A stretch of DNA of 64,000 nucleotides from Gemmatimonadota bacterium (lineage in GTDB: Bacteria; JAAXHH01), in contig VXRC01000004.1 of the NCBI GenBank assembly GCA_009838645.1, positions 1 through 64,000 on the forward strand, written 5' to 3'. Shown here piece after piece: positions 16,564-24,035 of the stretch (its first letter is position 1; every line of letters starts with the position of its first letter). The notes beneath the pieces were generated by a model, which saw only the letters and a program-made list of their open reading frames with translations, was not told where the DNA came from and ran no database searches. Both the position numbers and the translations under genes were made by a program.

Positions 16564-17742
16564 TCAGCCGGCGGCCGCGCCGCGCTCGTTCTCGGATCCG
16601 GCGGCCTCTTCCTCGGCGACCTGGCGGAGCAGGCTGGAGATCCGGCGCAGCCCCTCGTTCAGGTAATCGGGCGGCAGGCCGTAGCTGATGCGGAGATGGT
16701 TGGGCACGCCGAAGTAGTCGCCCGGCCCGATGAGCACCGATTTCTCCTGGATCAGCCGGTTCACGAGCGTCGCGGAGTCGGTCTTCAGGTTGTACCGGAC
16801 GAAGGAAATGGCCGTCGCCTGGGGCGGCACGAGACTCAGGATGTCCGCGTTGTCGTCGATCCAGGCCCGGTAGTTGTCCCATCCCCGGCGGATATAGCCC
16901 CGCGTCCTCTCGAAGATGGTCTGCCGCACGTCCGGACGCAGCGCCAGCGGCGCGAGGAAGTGGTTGGACAGCTTGGCCGTGCTCAGCGTCAGGTACTCGT
17001 GGCGCATCCAGAGCTTTCTGATCAGGTCTTCGGGACCGACGAGCCAGCCGATCCGCAGGCCGGGCATGGCGAAGGACTTGGACATGCTGCCCGCCGAGAT
17101 GACCCGGTCGTACCGGCCGTAGAAGGTGGGCGACACTTCCTCGCGTTCCCGTTCGGACCCGGCGTAGATCTCGTCCGCGAGCAGGTAGGCGCCGCTGCCT
17201 TCGGCCACACGGACGACGGCGTCCATTTCGGCTTCCGTCAGTATCTGTCCGGACGGGTTGTTCGGATTGCAGATGGAGATCAGTTTGGTTTCGTCCGAGA
17301 CGGCGGCTTCGAGACTGTCCGTATCGAGCGCCCAGTCGCGGTCGGGATCGAGCTTGAACGTCCGCCGGACGGCGCCCAGGTTGTGCGCGAGTCCCCAGCT
17401 CTGGAGGTAGCAGGGCACCTGGACCGCAACTTCTCCGCCGCCTTCCAGCAGCGTTTGGAACGTGATGAAATTGGCCTCGATGCACCCGATGGTCACCAGC
17501 ACGTTCTCGGCGGTCGCGCCGGGGTAGTACTGGGCGATGGCCTCCCTCAGTTCCGGCGAGCCATTCGCGTATCCGTAGCCCAGTTCGGTGTCCAGCATAC
17601 GGTCCAGGATGTCCGGATCGTGTTCTATCAGTTCCCTGACTTTAACCGGGTGCGCGCCGCTCTCGGACAGGTTGTACTCCACGATTTGCTCCCAGTCCGA
17701 CATGATGCGTTCCAGTTCGAAAGGCTGGAAGGCCGCTGCCAT
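16564..17742 (-). CDS. Aminotransferase class I/II
   Basis: This 392-residue PLP-dependent transaminase has the standard fold-type I landmarks: TELGYGYANGSPELREAIAQ (substrate entrance), ISICNPNNPSGQILTEAEM, YLLADEIYAGSE (Asp to pyridine nitrogen) and SAGSMSKSFAMPGLRIGW with the PLP lysine at residue 222. A C-terminal Arg in HLRISYGLPPDY would bind the substrate carboxylate. The amino donor cannot be specified. The C-terminal tail is Ala/Glu/Gly-rich. It lies 36 bases downstream of the ornithine-cyclodeaminase-like gene in the same run and probably shares the promoter at 18841. Confidence 0.88.
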   Translation of the reverse strand: MAAAFQPFELERIMSDWEQIVEYNLSESGAHPVKVRELIEHDPDILDRMLDTELGYGYANGSPELREAIAQYYPGATAENVLVTIGCIEANFITFQTLLEGGGEVAVQVPCYLQSWGLAHNLGAVRRTFKLDPDRDWALDTDSLEAAVSDETKLISICNPNNPSGQILTEAEMDAVVRVAEGSGAYLLADEIYAGSEREREEVSPTFYGRYDRVISAGSMSKSFAMPGLRIGWLVGPEDLIRKLWMRHEYLTLSTAKLSNHFLAPLALRPDVRQTIFERTRGYIRRGWDNYRAWIDDNADILSLVPPQATAISFVRYNLKTDSATLVNRLIQEKSVLIGPGDYFGVPNHLRISYGLPPDYLNEGLRRISSLLRQVAEEEAAGSENERGAAAG

Positions 17743-17778
17743 GTGCTTGCTCCTTGGTTTGATGCTTCGCCCGCTCCG

Positions 17779-18726
17779 CTACTTTACAGCGTGGTAGACG
17801 GCCTTGGATATCTGGATGTCCTGTACCGCGACACCCGTCGAATCGGCGATCGAAATCTGATCGTCGGAAGTGCGGCCCAGGGATGGATCCTGGATCACGT
17901 TTCCGAGCTCGACCACCTTGTCCTCGGTAATGGCGCCCGCCTTCATCGCCTGGGCGATCTCGCCGCGCAGCCTGCACTGCGGAATGCTGTCCGCCACGAC
18001 CACGTCGGCCTTCGCGAGGACGCCGGGATCGAGTTCGATCTTGTCCGGCGTGTCGGAACCCATTGCGGTGATGTGCGTGCCGGGACGCACCTGGTCGGCG
18101 GTAAGCAGCGGTGACAGGGACGGCGTGGACATGATGATGAGATTGCTTGTCGCCGCCACGGCACCGGCGTCATCCGTGATCTCTACGGTGTATCCCCGGG
18201 CTTCCATTTCGTTCTTGTATGAGGCCTTGCTCTCGGCGGAACGGCCCCAGGCGATCACGTCCGTGCAGTCGACGACGCCCTTGAGGTACTCGACCTGCAT
18301 GCGCGCCTGGAGACCCGTGCCGAACACGCCGATGCGGCTGACGTTCTTCGGTGCGAGGACTTTGGCCACGACCGGCCCCATGGCGGCCGTGCGCACGTTG
18401 GTGAGGTAGCCCTGGTCGAGCAGAAACGCCACGGGCTGGCCCGTCCGCTGGTTGAAGATCAGCATCATGCCCTGGACGCGGGGCAGTCCGACCGTCGGGT
18501 TGTCGTTGAACCCGGACGCCAGCTTGATGACGTAGTAGTCGTCGTCGTTGATCGCGCCGTACTTGATGTGCACGTTCCCGGGAGGATCCTCGAAGTGCAT
18601 CTCGCCGACCGGCGGCACCTGCACCTTTCCCTGCGAATAGGCGACAAAACCGTCTTCTATATCCTGAATGACGTCAATGCCCTCTACGGCTTCCTTGATG
18701 CGGTCCAGCTCGACGATGAGCGGCAT
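17779..18726 (-). CDS. Ornithine cyclodeaminase/mu-crystallin family protein
   Basis: This 315-residue NAD(P)-binding protein belongs to the family that includes ornithine cyclodeaminase, alanine dehydrogenase of the AlaDH archaeal type, and imine reductases. The family pattern GNVHIKYGAI, GLPRVQGMMLIFNQRTGQPVA (only partly quoted: QGMMLIFNQRTGQPVAFL), TNVRTAAMGPVVAKVLA and the Rossmann turn IGVFGTGLQARMQVEYL are all present, as is GTHITAMGSDTPDKIELD. It may form a cyclic amino acid or reduce an imine made by the neighbouring PLP enzymes. GGAGGAG precedes the ATG. It leads the minus-strand amino-acid run. Confidence 0.9.
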   Translation of the reverse strand: MPLIVELDRIKEAVEGIDVIQDIEDGFVAYSQGKVQVPPVGEMHFEDPPGNVHIKYGAINDDDYYVIKLASGFNDNPTVGLPRVQGMMLIFNQRTGQPVAFLLDQGYLTNVRTAAMGPVVAKVLAPKNVSRIGVFGTGLQARMQVEYLKGVVDCTDVIAWGRSAESKASYKNEMEARGYTVEITDDAGAVAATSNLIIMSTPSLSPLLTADQVRPGTHITAMGSDTPDKIELDPGVLAKADVVVADSIPQCRLRGEIAQAMKAGAITEDKVVELGNVIQDPSLGRTSDDQISIADSTGVAVQDIQISKAVYHAVK

Positions 18727-18812
18727 GGTAAGACTCCTCCCGGCAGTCCGGCTATCTGAGGTTTGCGCACGGTGCGACAGGCAAGTGGATTGTTTTCCAA
18801 AAATGAGCAGAC

Positions 18813-18841
18813 AAAATAACGTTTTTCCGGGGCAAAGTCAA
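18813..18841 (-). promoter_or_regulatory. Sigma70-like promoter for the amino-acid enzyme run
   Basis: On the minus strand TTGACT (18841-18836) and TATTTT (18818-18813) are separated by 17 bases, about 90 bases upstream of the ornithine-cyclodeaminase-like start. Base matches are 5/6 and 4/6. Confidence 0.6.
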
Positions 18842-18944
18842 ATAAAACCGCGCGGATACCGCGTCTGGCAGGCGTGAGCCGGACACGCCGGCAAGGCCGC
18901 CTCGACGGGCTGCCGGGGCAGACCGGTCCGGCGGGGATATTGTA

Positions 18945-18973
18945 TTGACAAAAACCCCGGAGGGTAACACAAT
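18945..18973 (+). promoter_or_regulatory. Sigma70-like promoter for the UgpC-like gene
   Basis: TTGACA (18945-18950) is followed after 17 bases by CACAAT (18968-18973), with the ABC ATPase ATG about 48 bases further on. The -35 is perfect; the -10 is 4/6. It is divergent from the promoter at 18841. Confidence 0.6.
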
Positions 18974-19020
18974 ACGGGAGTCTCACAGACCGGCCGGCAA
19001 AGTCCCGGAGGAGTGCTTAC

Positions 19021-20121
19021 ATGGCGGATGTGGTCCTGAAGAACGTGGACAAGCGGTTCGACAAGAACTCTGTGGTCCGTAACGTCAACCTGGAAATCAG
19101 GGACCGGGAGTTCGTGGTCCTCGTCGGACCCTCAGGCTGCGGCAAGTCCACCACGCTGCGCATGATCGCCGGACTTGAAGAAGTGACCTCCGGCGAAATC
19201 CACATCGACGGTAAACGCGTGAACGACGTCCCGCCGAAGGACCGGGACATCGCCATGGTGTTCCAGAACTACGCGCTGTACCCCCACATGACGGTCTACG
19301 AGAACATGGCCTTCGGGCTCAAGCTGCGCAAGTATCCCCGTTCCGAGATCGAGGCGCGGGTCAACGAGACCGCCGGCATCCTGGGCATCGGCCATCTCCT
19401 CGCGCGCAAGCCGAAGGCGCTGTCGGGCGGCGAGCGCCAGCGCGTGGCGGTGGGCCGCGCCATCGTGCGCAAGCCAAAGGTGTTCCTCTTCGACGAACCC
19501 CTCTCGAACCTGGACGCCAAGCTGCGCGTGCAGATGCGGACGGAGATCAGCAAGCTCCACAACAGCCTCGAAGCGACCATCGTCTACGTCACCCACGACC
19601 AGGTCGAAGCCATGACCATGGGCGACCGGATCGCCGTGATGAAAGACGGCGAGGTGCAGCAGGTCGCGGCGCCCCTCGAGCTATACGAGAACCCGGCGAA
19701 CCGGTTCGTCGCGGGTTTCATCGGCAGTCCGGGCATGAACTTCCTGGAAGGCCGGGTCGTCTTCGACAACGGGCATGCGGCCTTCGACGAAGGCAGCCTC
19801 CGGCTTCCCATTCCGGACGGCATGCGGGAGGCCCTTGCGCCCTGGCGGGACCGGGAGGTCACTTTCGGCATCCGTCCGGAGGACATCACTTCCGTGGATG
19901 CGAACAAGGACTGGCGGGAAGCCCGTCAGATCAAGGCGACCGTCGAGGTGGTGGAACCCATGGGAAGCGAGACTTTCCTCTACATGACGACCGGCCGGTA
20001 CCCGTTCATCGCCAGGGTGGACGCCTTCGTAGACCCCGCCATTAACACGGAACTGCCGCTTCTCGTGAACATGGCCAGGGCCCACTTCTTCTCCAGGGAA
20101 GATGAAGCGGCCATCGTATGA
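19021..20121 (+). CDS. ugpC: Carbohydrate ABC transporter ATP-binding protein (UgpC/MsmK/MalK type)
   Basis: This 366-residue ATPase energises sugar or glycerol-phosphate importers at the inner membrane. Motifs in order are Walker A GPSGCGKST near residue 37, Q-loop VFQNYALYPHMT, signature LSGGERQRVAVGRA, Walker B VFLFDEPLSNLDAKL, and switch His in VYVTHDQVEAMT. A C-terminal TOBE/regulatory region follows (residues about 235-355: FIGSPGMNFLEG, FGIRPEDI). No permease or binding protein lies alongside, so it is likely a shared ATPase serving several importers, as MsmK does. GGAGGAG stands upstream of the ATG. The symbol reflects family membership, not a proven substrate. Confidence 0.93.
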   Translation: MADVVLKNVDKRFDKNSVVRNVNLEIRDREFVVLVGPSGCGKSTTLRMIAGLEEVTSGEIHIDGKRVNDVPPKDRDIAMVFQNYALYPHMTVYENMAFGLKLRKYPRSEIEARVNETAGILGIGHLLARKPKALSGGERQRVAVGRAIVRKPKVFLFDEPLSNLDAKLRVQMRTEISKLHNSLEATIVYVTHDQVEAMTMGDRIAVMKDGEVQQVAAPLELYENPANRFVAGFIGSPGMNFLEGRVVFDNGHAAFDEGSLRLPIPDGMREALAPWRDREVTFGIRPEDITSVDANKDWREARQIKATVEVVEPMGSETFLYMTTGRYPFIARVDAFVDPAINTELPLLVNMARAHFFSREDEAAIV

Positions 20122-20138
20122 CCGGTTAGCGAAGGGCG

Positions 20139-20178
20139 TCAGCCCAGGTGGGCGCGGCCGTCAGCCCAGGTGGGCGCG
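20139..20178. repeat. 22-base tandem duplication over the DUF58 gene stop
   Basis: tcagcccaggtgggcgcg occurs at 20139 and again at 20161 (period 22). The second copy supplies the last codons and TGA of the DUF58 gene on the minus strand. Each copy contains the short hairpin GCCCAGGTGGGC, which may help stop transcription between convergent genes. Confidence 0.8.
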
Positions 20179-21060
20179 CTTGGCCAGGAAGGTCAACAGG
20201 GCCTGGTCGAAGGGCGTGCCGGTGTCCAGGCTGAGATAGTCCGCGGCGTTCTCCCGGCAGACGCGGGTGTACAGTTCGTCCTGTTCCTTCAGGTCCCCCA
20301 GGTAGGCTTCACGTATAACGTGCGGGTGGGTATACACCTCTTCCCCGGTCTCCATGTCGCGGAAACGGGCGGGATGGCGGAACTCGAAGTCCTTCTCGGC
20401 GGGATCCAGCAGGCGAAACACGATCACTTCATGTTTTCGATGGCGGAAATGCCGGATGCTGTCGACGATATCCCCGGGTTCGTCGAACAGATCGGAAATG
20501 ATGATGATCAGCCCGCGCCGCTTGATCCGTTCCGCCAGCGAGTGAAAGGTCGCCCGGCTTCGTGTTCCGGAACCGGCCGCCGCGGCGTGCAGCCGTTGCA
20601 GGATGATGTGCAGATGGTTGCGGACCGACCGCGGGGGAACGTATTGCCTGATCCGCTCGTCGTACAGCACCAGCCCCACGGAGTCCTGCTGGCTCAGCAT
20701 GAGATAGGTGAGCGCGGCCGCCAGGTATCTCCCGTACTCCAGCTTGCTTATCCCCGTAGACACGAATTCCATCGAAGCGCTGACGTCCAGGAAGATATAG
20801 GACTTCAGATTGGTTTCTTCTTCGTATTCCTTGATGTAGAACCGGTCTGACTTGGCGAAGACCTTCCAGTCGATATGCTTGATGGGATCGCCCGGCATGT
20901 ACTGCCGGTGTTCCGCGTATTCGACGCTGAACCCGTGGTAGGGACTGCTGTGCAGCCCGGCGATGAACCCTTCCACGACCAGCCGCGCCTTGAGGTCCAG
21001 CCGGGCGAGCCGGGACACGGTCATTGGATCGAGGTACTTGCGGTATTCGGTCGAATTCAT
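20161..21060 (-). CDS. DUF58 domain-containing protein
   Basis: This 299-residue protein belongs to the DUF58/von Willebrand A-like family. It contains VEYAEHRQYMPGDPIKHIDWKVFAKSD, here seen as the typical RQYMPGDPIKHIDWKVFA core, and FLDVSASMEF, the MIDAS-like DxSxS metal site. DUF58 proteins are nearly always encoded beside MoxR ATPases and batA/batB-like proteins and are thought to be chaperone or assembly partners at the envelope. The ATG at 21060 is preferred, since the upstream extension reads through the duplicated moxR end. No bat-like genes follow; the downstream gene is convergent. It starts 46 bases after the moxR stop. Confidence 0.9.
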   Translation of the reverse strand: MNSTEYRKYLDPMTVSRLARLDLKARLVVEGFIAGLHSSPYHGFSVEYAEHRQYMPGDPIKHIDWKVFAKSDRFYIKEYEEETNLKSYIFLDVSASMEFVSTGISKLEYGRYLAAALTYLMLSQQDSVGLVLYDERIRQYVPPRSVRNHLHIILQRLHAAAAGSGTRSRATFHSLAERIKRRGLIIIISDLFDEPGDIVDSIRHFRHRKHEVIVFRLLDPAEKDFEFRHPARFRDMETGEEVYTHPHVIREAYLGDLKEQDELYTRVCRENAADYLSLDTGTPFDQALLTFLAKRAHLG

Positions 21061-21083
21061 GGAATGCTGTCGAGCTTGCGGAA

Positions 21084-21121
21084 GGATCAGGCGCCTTCCG
21101 TCAGGATCAGGCGCCTTCCGT
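21084..21121. repeat. 20-base tandem duplication over the moxR stop
   Basis: ggatcaggcgccttccgt occurs at 21084 and at 21104. The second copy contains the last codons and TGA of moxR on the minus strand, so the gene end including its stop is duplicated in the moxR-DUF58 spacer. Confidence 0.8.
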
Positions 21122-22111
21122 TTCATCCATCAGCTGGGTGATGATGTCATCAGCGGTGACCCCGTCCGCGTCGGCGTTGAAATTGGTCACGATGCGGTGC
21201 CTCAGTACGGGCAGTGCCAGGGCGCGCACGTCTTCCGGCGTGGGCGTATAGTTTCCCATGAGCACCGACCGGGCCTTTGCGCCCAGGATCAGGTACTGGG
21301 AAGCCCGCGGTCCGGCGCCCCAACTGACCCTGTCCCGGATGAAGGGCGGGGCGTCCGGCTCGTTCGGACGGGTCATGCGCGCCAGGGAGACGGCGTACTC
21401 GATCACATGGTCCGCCACGGGCACTCTACGGATCAGTTGCTGCAGTTTCTTCACGTCGCTTCCCGTCAGGATATGTTCCGGCTCGGCTTCCTGAACGCTC
21501 GTCGTGCTCCGGGCGATTTCGATCTCTTCAGTGCGGGACGGATAATCCATGTAGATACTGAACATGAAGCGGTCCAACTGGGCTTCGGGCAGCGGATAGG
21601 TGCCTTCCTGTTCGATGGGGTTTTGCGTCGCCAGGACGAAAAAGGGCTCGTCGAGCTTCATGGACTCCCCCGCGGCCGTCACTTCGTGTTCCTGCATCGC
21701 CTGCAGAAGGGCCGCCTGGGTCTTGGGCGGCGTACGGTTAACCTCGTCGGCCAGGATTACGTTCGCGAAAATCGGACCGCGGATGAACTTGAACTCACGG
21801 TGACCGGTCGTCCGGTCCTCTTCCAGGATTTCCGTTCCCGTGATGTCGGACGGCATCAGGTCGGGTGTGAACTGAATGCGGCTGAACTTGAGATCGAGCG
21901 TCCTGGAGAGCGTATTGATCAGAAGGGTCTTGGCAAGCCCCGGAACGCCGATCAGCAGGGCGTGGCCGTTTGCCAGGAGGACGGTCAGAAGTTGTTGAAT
22001 CACGTCCTGCTGGCCGATGATGACCTTGGAAATTTCAGTCCGTATGCGATCTCCCGCCTCTTTCAATTCCTCGACGATTTTCAGATCGTCGTGCTGCTGT
22101 TCTTCATTCAT
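21107..22111 (-). CDS. MoxR-type AAA+ ATPase
   Basis: This 334-residue AAA+ ATPase of the MoxR group shows Walker A LIGVPGLAKTLLINTLSR around residue 50, Walker B VILADEVNRTPPKTQAALL, sensor ATQNPIEQEGTYPLPEAQLDRF and the C-terminal lid with GPRASQYLI. MoxR proteins act as chaperones that activate or assemble metal- or envelope-associated complexes with vWA-domain partners; the DUF58 gene downstream fits this. The ATG at 22111 is preceded by AAGGAAG and starts an acidic helix (NEEQQHDDLKIVEELKE); longer in-frame extensions to 22261 are Arg/Gly-rich and not supported. Confidence 0.92.
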   Translation of the reverse strand: MNEEQQHDDLKIVEELKEAGDRIRTEISKVIIGQQDVIQQLLTVLLANGHALLIGVPGLAKTLLINTLSRTLDLKFSRIQFTPDLMPSDITGTEILEEDRTTGHREFKFIRGPIFANVILADEVNRTPPKTQAALLQAMQEHEVTAAGESMKLDEPFFVLATQNPIEQEGTYPLPEAQLDRFMFSIYMDYPSRTEEIEIARSTTSVQEAEPEHILTGSDVKKLQQLIRRVPVADHVIEYAVSLARMTRPNEPDAPPFIRDRVSWGAGPRASQYLILGAKARSVLMGNYTPTPEDVRALALPVLRHRIVTNFNADADGVTADDIITQLMDETEGA

Positions 22112-22342
22112 GTGCACTTCCTTCGAATGTGCGAATCCGATTCCATCGCCGCGCGACATCAGTGTCCGATGTCGGACCGTACCGCAAGCCCGGCCCGATC
22201 CGACAGTCCTCGGAGACCCGGACCGCCAGCGCGCCGATGCTGTGAAGATACAGCCCGACAAGATACAGGATGACTGGATGGGCTTTCAAGGAGTTTAAGC
22301 GGCAGACGGAGTCTCCTCATTCGCTATCCAAGTAGACTCGAA

Positions 22343-22699
22343 CTACAATTTTGCCAGTACTTTGACCAGGAGATCCTTGATCTCCGCCACGTCCGTTTCA
22401 ATCCGATCCAATCGCTGTTCCACGGCATCGAGTCGCTGTTCCACGGCATCGAGTCGCTGTTCCACGGCATCGAACCGCCGGTCAACGGCCTCAAATCGCT
22501 GATCCATAGCCTCGAACCGTCTGTCAACGGCCTCGAACCGCCGTTCAACGCACCCGTGTAGCGCACTGATCTTCCTCGTTACTTCTCTGGCAAAGAGGTT
22601 GAATTTGTTGATCATGTCTTTCTCAAACAAATCCATCCGTTCGGTCATGTTCTTCTCAAATAAATCGAACCTCTTGTTTAAATCTCCATTGGTCGACAT
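22343..22699 (-). CDS. Small heptad-repeat coiled-coil protein
   Basis: This 118-residue protein is almost entirely a predicted coiled coil. Residues about 48-97 consist of seven 7-residue units of the type FEAVDRR and DAVEQRL, encoded by a 21-base tandem repeat at 22412-22558. The N-terminal part (NKRFDLFEKNMTERMDLFEKD) repeats an 11-12-residue motif. It has no signal peptide or membrane segment and no recognised enzyme domain, so it may be a small oligomeric scaffold. The ATG is set by AGGAGG seven bases upstream. An inverted repeat upstream (22708-22753) could overlap that ribosome site. Other frames over this stretch encode low-complexity peptides and are rejected. Confidence 0.7.
   Translation of the reverse strand: MSTNGDLNKRFDLFEKNMTERMDLFEKDMINKFNLFAREVTRKISALHGCVERRFEAVDRRFEAMDQRFEAVDRRFDAVEQRLDAVEQRLDAVEQRLDRIETDVAEIKDLLVKVLAKL
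22412..22558. repeat. 21-base tandem repeat coding heptads
   Basis: Seven 21-base units run from 22412. The first three (22412, 22433, 22454) are nearly identical (tcgctgttccacggcatcga plus one base); the later four are diverged. They encode the coiled-coil heptads on the minus strand. Confidence 0.85.
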
Positions 22700-22707
22700 G
22701 GACGCCT

Positions 22708-22753
22708 CCTGTGAGTGCTGTTTAAATAGGGTCGCGAATGTGCCTCTCACAGG
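22708..22753 (-). promoter_or_regulatory. Inverted repeat near the coiled-coil gene ribosome site
   Basis: CCTGTGAG (22708-22715) and CTCACAGG (22746-22753) are perfect complements separated by 30 bases. In the minus-strand transcript the 3' arm runs into the AGGAGG ribosome site (22710-22705), so folding might partly hide it. Confidence 0.35.
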
Positions 22754-22844
22754 ATTAGTCGGAGCCATGGTGGTTTTCTCGTACAATGCGTAAATCTTTG
22801 AGTTTTTAGGATTCCGAGCCCGGATCACCCGGCCTGTTGTCCCG

Positions 22845-24017
22845 TCAAGCCGCAGGTTGTTCCCACTGCGCCCGCGGTCCGTCCACGTAGTCCAGGAAAC
22901 GGTCCGCGATGGCCGCTTCGCGCGTATCGCCGGTGTGAATGACGACGCGCCACCGGAAGGTAGTCTCCGTATCCGCGTCGCAGTGGTGGTCGTCCCAGAC
23001 CATCCAGCAGTTCGCGGCGAACAGGCCATACCCTCTCACGTGCCAGGCCGTGGGGTAGCGGAGGTTGTCCGGGTGGTCGAACACGGCGAAGCCTGCGGTC
23101 AGCCCGATCTCGCCGACCTTGCCGATCTCTCCGGTCCCGCCGGTCTCGCCGGTCGGCCGGGCGTCGCCGGTCTCGCCACCCACCGGGCCGCAGTAGTCCA
23201 TCCAGTGTGCCCGGCGGGACCAGCAACCGGTCTCGTCGTCCGCGCCGTAGGCGTTGCGCATCCGGCCGTCGCCCGACGCGTTCATGGTAGGATTGACGCG
23301 GATGCTCAGGAACCCGCCCTCCTTCGTGGACCCGATCGTCACGGGACCGTGGTCGGTGATGAGCGTGAAGAGCACATCCAGTATCACGGCGTCGCGGCCG
23401 GTGTCGAAGAGCCGGTACCACCGGCGGTCGGACATGAGCGGCCGGTCCGCCTCGTACCAGGTGTTGCCCGTGGCGATCGTGAGAGATAGCGGTCCCCGGT
23501 GGATGGACATCTCATCCTGGACGGTCCGTCCGAACCCGGGCCGGTCGAATTCACCCCAGCAATCCACTCCGTTGATGGCGCCCTGCATCAGGGTGAGTCC
23601 CCGTTGCCAGGGGTGCTCCCCCTCGCTGTATGCCGGCATGGGCGCTCTCAGCATGTTGACGCCGCCGGGCGTGAGAATGGGATTGATGAAGGGTTTGGGA
23701 TATGCGACACCGTGGTGAAAGGTCATGAACGGCGCGCCGCCCAGCGACACTTCCACCCGGTCTTCGCGGCATACGTGTTCGATGCCGCAGCGGGGCGCCG
23801 GATCATCGGCGGCGGTCGCATCCCACGTTGCCACCTCGCCGGATTCCATGGACGGCAGGATGGCGTGGTATATGGCGGAAAGGGGATCCCGTTCGGCCAG
23901 AAGGGTCGAACCGCCGCTTCCAGTCAGACGAAGCACTTGCGCATCACAACCATCCGGCGCCGGAATGGCAGCCAACTGCGCTGATCTGGACCGCGGCGAA
24001 GTCAGGGTGAGTTCCAT
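22845..24017 (-). CDS. PmoA-like family protein (DUF6807)
   Basis: This 390-residue protein resembles the 'PmoA family' (DUF6807), all-beta proteins found in planctomycete and Latescibacteria-type catabolic clusters; the name does not imply methane oxidation. Diagnostic pieces are YPKPFINPILTPGG, HPWQRGLTLMQGAINGVDCWGE and HPDNLRYPTAWHVRGYGLFAAN. No signal peptide is apparent. Residues about 280-306 form an insertion with glycine at nearly every third position (GETGGTGEIGKVGEIG), coded by a 9-base-period repeat, which looks collagen-like and is atypical of the family. AAAGGAG stands ahead of the ATG, 18 bases after the aminotransferase stop. The biochemical role is unknown. Confidence 0.8.
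   Translation of the reverse strand: MELTLTSPRSRSAQLAAIPAPDGCDAQVLRLTGSGGSTLLAERDPLSAIYHAILPSMESGEVATWDATAADDPAPRCGIEHVCREDRVEVSLGGAPFMTFHHGVAYPKPFINPILTPGGVNMLRAPMPAYSEGEHPWQRGLTLMQGAINGVDCWGEFDRPGFGRTVQDEMSIHRGPLSLTIATGNTWYEADRPLMSDRRWYRLFDTGRDAVILDVLFTLITDHGPVTIGSTKEGGFLSIRVNPTMNASGDGRMRNAYGADDETGCWSRRAHWMDYCGPVGGETGDARPTGETGGTGEIGKVGEIGLTAGFAVFDHPDNLRYPTAWHVRGYGLFAANCWMVWDDHHCDADTETTFRWRVVIHTGDTREAAIADRFLDYVDGPRAQWEQPAA
23103..23180. repeat. 9-base-period repeat coding a collagen-like Gly-X-Y tract
   Basis: About eight to nine glycine triplets in the DUF6807 protein (GET, GDA, RPT, GET, GGT, GEI, GKV, GEI) derive from an imperfect 9-base repeat of ggtctcgcc type. Only one triplet lacks Gly. 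Confidence 0.7.
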
Positions 24018-24035
24018 TTGACCAATCGCTCCTTT

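Noticed and set aside
13999-18114. Long plus-strand frames opposite the amino-acid enzyme run
   Set aside because: They are antisense to four conserved PLP/NAD enzymes and show only composition-driven openness.
22845-24017. Methane monooxygenase subunit A from the 'PmoA' family label
   Set aside because: It has no transmembrane helices or copper ligands of true PmoA; the family name is historical.
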